From Streptomyces sp. JB150 (GTDB lineage Bacteria; Actinomycetota; Actinomycetes; Streptomycetales; Streptomycetaceae), in NCBI RefSeq assembly GCF_011193355.1, contig NZ_CP049780.1:3733085-3797084 (forward strand): a stretch of 64,000 bases of DNA, in the 5' to 3' direction. Below the pieces are notes generated by a model, which saw only the letters and a list, made by a program, of their open reading frames with translations, was not told the origin of the DNA and searched no databases. Position numbers and translations under genes: made by a program. Below, piece by piece: positions 60,495 through 64,000 of the stretch (positions are counted from its first letter, which is position 1; the number at the start of each line of letters is the position of its first letter).

Positions 60495-61388
60495 ATGGAC
60501 CAGGTGTCGGAAAGTCCGCAGGAAGCGCACAGTCTGCCCGGTTGCTACCGTCACCCCGACCGTGAGACGGGGGTGCGCTGCACCCGCTGCGAGCGCCCGA
60601 TCTGCCCGGAGTGCATGGTCAGCGCCTCGGTCGGCTTCCACTGCCCCGACTGCGTCCGCGGCGGCTCTGGCACCGGTCACCGCCCCGGCGCCTCCCGGCC
60701 ACGCAACCTCGCCGGGGCGCCCCTCGCGGTCAGCGGCGATCCCCACCTGGTCACCAAGATCCTCATCCTGCTCAACCTCGTGGTGTTCGTCGCCGTCCAG
60801 GCGTCGTCGGCCCTGCTCGGGGAGATGATGCTGATCGCCCAGTGGCCGCCGGCCCCCTGGACGGCCACCCAGGGAGTCGCCGAGGGTGAGTGGTACCGGC
60901 TGCTCACGGCGATGTTCACGCACGAGGCGATCTGGCACATCGCCTTCAACATGCTCAGCCTGTGGTTCCTCGGCGGTCCGCTGGAGGAAGCGCTGGGCCG
61001 GCTGCGCTATCTCTCCCTCTATCTGATCTCCGGGCTCACCGGCAGCGCCCTCGCCTACCTCCTCCAGCCCCCGCACACCGCCTCGCTCGGCGCCTCCGGC
61101 GCGATCTTCGGCCTCTTCGGCGCCACCGCCGTCCTGACGCGCCGCCGCAACCTGGACATGCGCCCGGTGCTCGTCCTGCTGGCGATCAATCTGCTGTTCA
61201 CCTTCAACCCCGGCTTCAACATTTCCTGGCAGGCGCACATCGGCGGTCTGGCCGGCGGAGTGGCCGTCGGCCACGCCCTGCTGAACGCTCCGCGGGAGCG
61301 CCGGACGCCGGTGCAGGCGGGGGCCTGCGCGCTGGTGCTGGCGGTGGTCGTCGGCATGACCGTCCTGCGGACGACGCAGCTCACCTGA
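60495..61388 (+). CDS. Rhomboid family intramembrane serine protease
   Basis: 297 residues. An N-terminal B-box-like zinc-binding motif (CYRHPDRETGVRCTRCERPI, then CPECMVSASVGFHCPDC) precedes six to seven hydrophobic segments. The catalytic pair is GASG with Ser201 and HIGG with His248. It cuts transmembrane proteins within the bilayer. Substrates are unknown; the zinc-finger head is a common actinobacterial addition. It starts 28 nt after the cyclophilin terminator. Confidence 0.93.
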   Translation: MDQVSESPQEAHSLPGCYRHPDRETGVRCTRCERPICPECMVSASVGFHCPDCVRGGSGTGHRPGASRPRNLAGAPLAVSGDPHLVTKILILLNLVVFVAVQASSALLGEMMLIAQWPPAPWTATQGVAEGEWYRLLTAMFTHEAIWHIAFNMLSLWFLGGPLEEALGRLRYLSLYLISGLTGSALAYLLQPPHTASLGASGAIFGLFGATAVLTRRRNLDMRPVLVLLAINLLFTFNPGFNISWQAHIGGLAGGVAVGHALLNAPRERRTPVQAGACALVLAVVVGMTVLRTTQLT

Positions 61389-61664
61389 GCGCCTTGCATA
61401 CCCCCTGAGCAGGGGTTGTCCACAGCGTGTGGCCGATCTTGTGCACACGGTGCGGGAACAGCTGTGCCCCCTGTCACCGACCCGTGTTTCCGCAGGTCAG
61501 ACAGGGGGCGAACATGCATTCGAATGCTGTTTGTTCCGTCACGCCAGCGTCAACCTTCGATGAGTTATCCACAGATCGTCGTTCTTTTTCCCCACTGTGG
61601 AAAACCGCTGTGGATAACTCAGTGGATAGCCCTGGGCAGAACGGCGTTCACTGCCCGGCAGGGC
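61389..61664. other. DnaA-box cluster between the rhomboid and crgA genes
   Basis: These 276 bp separate convergent genes and hold perfect boxes TTGTCCACA (61416-61424), TTATCCACA (61565-61573) and, on the reverse strand, TTATCCACA (61609-61617), plus TTTTCCACA (61596-61604, reverse) and CTATCCACT (61621-61629, reverse). The surroundings are unusually A+T-rich for this genome. No gene is present. Confidence 0.85.
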
Positions 61665-61919
61665 CTACTTCCACTGCGTGGAGACACCGAATCCGGCAGC
61701 GATGAACCCGAAGCCCACCACGATGTTCCAGTTGCCGAGCGCGTCGATCGGCAGCGAACCGTCGGTCACATAGAAGACGACGATCCAGGCCAGACCGATG
61801 AGGAACATGGCGAGCATGACGGGCGCGACCCAGGCGCTGGTGGTCAGTTTGATGTTCGTCGCCTGCTTCGCCGGAGGCGGCGTGTAGTCGGCCTTCTTGC
61901 GGATACGTGACTTCGGCAC
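61665..61919 (-). CDS. crgA: Cell-division regulator CrgA
   Basis: 84 residues from GTG 61919 with AGGAGA upstream, the exact family length. [20 protein letters not shown], two transmembrane helices ([20 protein letters not shown] and [16 protein letters not shown]) and the WK end are typical. It inhibits FtsZ ring formation and coordinates septation in aerial hyphae. Here the DnaA-box cluster lies just after its 3' end. Confidence 0.96.
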   Translation of the reverse strand: MPKSRIRKKADYTPPPAKQATNIKLTTSAWVAPVMLAMFLIGLAWIVVFYVTDGSLPIDALGNWNIVVGFGFIAAGFGVSTQWK

Positions 61920-62060
61920 GAGGGTCTCTCCTGTCGATGCGCTGCGTGGCCGCGCAGGGAACTGGGTCGGGCTCGGGGCAGCGTACAAGGGGACACTGAG
62001 TGCTCCCCCGGGCGTCCGTTAGCGTAGTGCTTCCGTGGCGCCGAAGGAGATAAGGGTACG

Positions 62061-62840
62061 TTGAGCAATTCTGCCGACTCTCCCCAGCCGGGATCCAGCG
62101 CTGCCCGCAGTGGATCTTTCCGTCCCGTCCGACTGCTCACGGTGGCCGTCTTCGCTCTCGCGGGACTCCTTTTCTTCACCAGTTTCCACACGGCCAAGGG
62201 CACCAATATCCGTACGGATGCGTCCTTGCTGAAGCTTTCCGACCTCATTCAGGAACGCAGCCGCAAGAACGGCGAACTGGACGAGTCCAACGCGGCCCTG
62301 CGTGATCAGGTCGAAGCACTCGCCGAACGCGACGACAACAGCACCCGGGCCGAGGACGAGAAACTGGCCGCCCTGGAGAAGAGCGCCGGCACCCAGAAGG
62401 TCACCGGCGAGGCCATCACCGTCACCCTCAACGACGCCCCGGCGGACGCCACCGCCAAGCTCCCCGGCTACCCCGAGCCGCAGCCGGACTACCTGGTCAT
62501 CCACCAGCAGGACCTGCAGGCCGTGGTGAACGCCCTGTGGCAGGGCGGCGCCAAGGGCATCAAGGTCATGGACCAGCGGCTGATCTCCACCAGCGCCGTC
62601 CGCTGCGTCGGCAACACCCTGATCCTCCAGGGCCGCGTCTACTCGCCGCCGTACAAGATCCAGGCGGTCGGCGACCCGGAGAAGCTGCAGCAGGCGCTCT
62701 CCGCGAGCCCCGCGATCCAGAACTACATGGTGTACGTCAACGTCTACGGCCTGGGCTGGAAGGTCGAGGAGAACGGAAAGGTCACCCTTCCCGGCTACTC
62801 CGGCACGGTCGACCTGCACTACGCGAAGCCCGTGGAGTAG
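62061..62840 (+). CDS. DUF881 family exported protein
   Basis: 259 residues from a TTG start at 62061, with GAAGGAGA upstream; I see no other start in frame that keeps the N-terminus. A signal-anchor helix (LTVAVFALAGLLFFTSFHTA) lies near residue 27-46, then a coiled coil (LIQERSRKNGELDESNAALR) and the DUF881 core (LVIHQQDLQAVVNALWQGGA, then CVGNTLILQGRVYSPPY). The family is related to YlxW/YlxX near division genes. It is divergent from crgA, 141 bp away, and its function is unknown. Confidence 0.9.
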   Translation: MSNSADSPQPGSSAARSGSFRPVRLLTVAVFALAGLLFFTSFHTAKGTNIRTDASLLKLSDLIQERSRKNGELDESNAALRDQVEALAERDDNSTRAEDEKLAALEKSAGTQKVTGEAITVTLNDAPADATAKLPGYPEPQPDYLVIHQQDLQAVVNALWQGGAKGIKVMDQRLISTSAVRCVGNTLILQGRVYSPPYKIQAVGDPEKLQQALSASPAIQNYMVYVNVYGLGWKVEENGKVTLPGYSGTVDLHYAKPVE

Positions 62841-62887
62841 GCCCCGGCCTGCGACCACCGCCGGACCGGCACCCCGCCGCGCCCACG

Positions 62888-62901
62888 GTTTCACGTGGAA
62901 C
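62888..62901. promoter_or_regulatory. Near-consensus parS site (GTTTCACGTGGAAC)
   Basis: One mismatch from the perfect palindrome, same variant as at 18636. It lies between the DUF881 gene and the 53-aa gene. Confidence 0.75.
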
Positions 62902-62992
62902 CAAGCCGATCCTCCAAGGGCCGGGGCCCCGCGCCGTTAGTCTGGTGCCGTACGGCGTGAGTCTGGTGCCGTGGTACGACGGAAGGGACGGC

Positions 62993-63154
62993 ATGTACGG
63001 CTGGATCTGGCGGCATCTGCCGGGCAACGCGTGGGTGAAGGCGCTGATCTCCCTGGTCCTGGTCCTGGCCGTGGTCTACGTCCTGTTCCAGTACGTCTTC
63101 CCGTGGGCCGAACCGCTGCTTCCCTTCAACGATGTGACGGTGGACAACCAGTGA
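62993..63154 (+). CDS. Small membrane protein (53 aa)
   Basis: 53 residues from ATG 62993 with GGAAGGGACGGC upstream. MYGWIWRHLPGNAWVKALIS leads into one helix (LVLVLAVVYVLFQYVFPW) and a short exported end (AEPLLPFNDVTVDNQ). Its stop overlaps the next gene (GTGA), so it is translationally coupled to the amidotransferase. It is a conserved small neighbour in Streptomyces, function unknown. Confidence 0.8.
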   Translation: MYGWIWRHLPGNAWVKALISLVLVLAVVYVLFQYVFPWAEPLLPFNDVTVDNQ

Positions 63155-63789
63155 GCGCGCGCATCCTCGTCGTCGACAACTACGACAGCTTCGTCTTCAA
63201 CCTGGTCCAGTACCTGTACCAGCTGGGCGCCCGGTGCGAGGTGCTGCGCAACGACGAGGTGTCGACCGCGCACGCCCAGGACGGCTTCGACGGCGTCCTG
63301 CTGTCGCCCGGACCGGGCGCCCCCGAGCAGGCCGGCGTCTGCGTCGACATGGTCCGCCACTGCGCGGCGACCGGCGTCCCCGTCTTCGGGGTCTGCCTGG
63401 GCATGCAGTCGATGCAGGTGGCGTACGGCGGCGTCGTCGACCGCGCGCCCCAGCTGCTGCACGGCAAGACCTCGCTGGTCGAGCACGAGGGCAAGGGCGT
63501 CTTCGCCGGCCTGCCCTCCCCCTTCACGGCGACCCGCTACCACTCCCTGGCGGCCGAGCCGGCGACCGTGCCGGCCGAGCTGAAGGTCACCGCGCGCACC
63601 CACGACGGCATCATCATGGGGCTGCGCCACCGGGAGCTGCCCGTCGAGGGCGTCCAGTTCCACCCGGAGTCGGTGCTCACCGAGCACGGCCACCGCATGC
63701 TGGCCAACTGGCTGGCCGAGTGCGGGGACCAGGGCGCGGTGGCCAGATCCGCGGGACTGGCCCCGGTGGTGGGCAGGGCCACGGCGTGA
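63151..63789 (+). CDS. Class I glutamine amidotransferase (PabA/TrpG type)
   Basis: 212 residues from GTG 63151. VVDNYDSFVFNLVQYL opens it, GVCLGMQSMQVAYGG carries the nucleophile Cys, and VQFHPESVLTEHG has the catalytic His with the following Glu. These are the marks of anthranilate or aminodeoxychorismate synthase component II. In this position it is usually annotated as aminodeoxychorismate/anthranilate synthase component II, but its partner synthase is not in the window. The stop overlaps the next start (GTGA). Confidence 0.9.
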   Translation: MSARILVVDNYDSFVFNLVQYLYQLGARCEVLRNDEVSTAHAQDGFDGVLLSPGPGAPEQAGVCVDMVRHCAATGVPVFGVCLGMQSMQVAYGGVVDRAPQLLHGKTSLVEHEGKGVFAGLPSPFTATRYHSLAAEPATVPAELKVTARTHDGIIMGLRHRELPVEGVQFHPESVLTEHGHRMLANWLAECGDQGAVARSAGLAPVVGRATA

Positions 63790-64000
63790 CCGCACTGCGC
63801 CCCGAGCGCGAGAGCACCTCGTACGGGCAGCAGCCGTACGAGGGCTCCGGCACGCTCGGGGACGGGTACGAGCGACGGTCGTACCCCCCGTCGTCGCCGG
63901 AGACGACGTACCCGTCACAGCCGCCGACGGAAGAGGAACCGTACCCGCCCCTCTCCGCCGAACCACCCCTCTCCGCCGAACCGCCGCTTGACGACGAGAC
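63786..64000 (+). CDS. Probable class E sortase, N-terminal part (runs off window)
   Basis: 71 residues are visible from GTG 63786, overlapping the previous stop. The segment is disordered, rich in Pro, Ser, Glu and Tyr (ESTSYGQQPYEGSGTL, then LSAEPPLSAEPPLDDE). In Streptomyces the gene after this amidotransferase is a class E sortase with such a cytoplasmic tail, so the name rests on context only; no catalytic residues are in view. Confidence 0.5.
   Translation, partial: MTALRPERESTSYGQQPYEGSGTLGDGYERRSYPPSSPETTYPSQPPTEEEPYPPLSAEPPLSAEPPLDDE

Overview
This window is the chromosomal replication-origin region of a high-GC actinomycete, almost certainly a Streptomyces. The support is the very high GC content, many GTG starts, the gene order rpmH-dnaA-oriC-dnaN-gnd-recF-dciA-gyrB-gyrA, the yidC-jag-rsmG-parA-parB block, and Streptomyces-type marker families (CrgA, LppU/SCO3897, DUF5324, DLW-39). 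The species cannot be told from the sequence alone.

Layout, left to right. (1) 1-1.7 kb: a truncated serine hydrolase and a DHFR/RibD-like reductase. (2) 1.8-7 kb: dnaB, a MATE transporter and the rpsF-ssb-rpsR-rplI operon. (3) 7-18.6 kb: cell-envelope genes (FemX-like peptidyltransferase, alanine-racemase-like protein, GT87 mannosyltransferase-like protein, class A PBP), a PadR regulator with a palindromic operator, inositol-phosphate synthase, an MFS protein and an LppU-type protein. (4) 18.7-30.4 kb: cca, a DUF6049 protein, murJ, a pseudokinase, sigM with its anti-sigma factor, and trxB-trxA with a SigR-type promoter. This is the block known from mycobacteria between pcnA and the thioredoxin genes. 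(5) 30.5-37.3 kb, on the minus strand: a GNAT protein, parB, parA, rsmG, jag, yidC, yidD, rnpA and rpmH. (6) 37.7-51 kb: dnaA, oriC with about 20 DnaA boxes, dnaN, gnd, recF, dciA, gyrB, gyrA, a DUF3566 protein and tRNA-Ile. (7) 51.1-54.1 kb: an accessory patch with an integrase remnant at tRNA-Ile, two hypothetical genes, a frameshifted lactococcin-972-like bacteriocin remnant and a secreted protein. (8) 54.1-64 kb: a DLW-39 protein, a secreted membrane-anchored protein, a Ser/Thr kinase, an XRE regulator, tRNA-Ala, a DUF5324 protein, a cyclophilin, a rhomboid protease, crgA, a DUF881 protein, a 53-aa membrane protein, a PabA/TrpG-type amidotransferase and the start of a probable sortase gene.

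The genes form a replication and segregation hub: DnaA, DnaB, DciA, DnaN, SSB, RecF and gyrase around oriC, with ParA/ParB and thirteen parS or near-parS sites scattered over about 58 kb. Two further DnaA-box clusters flank the origin at 3.5 kb and 61.5 kb, and they hold perfect boxes that oriC itself lacks. Several parS sites sit inside perfect palindromes between convergent genes and could also terminate transcription. The three parS sites inside genes are all read in the same frame.

I found no wholly new multi-gene system. The least ordinary items are the parS/terminator overlap, the outlying DnaA-box clusters, the PadR operator, the leaderless MATE promoter with a DnaA box in its spacer, and the decayed bacteriocin and integrase remnants.
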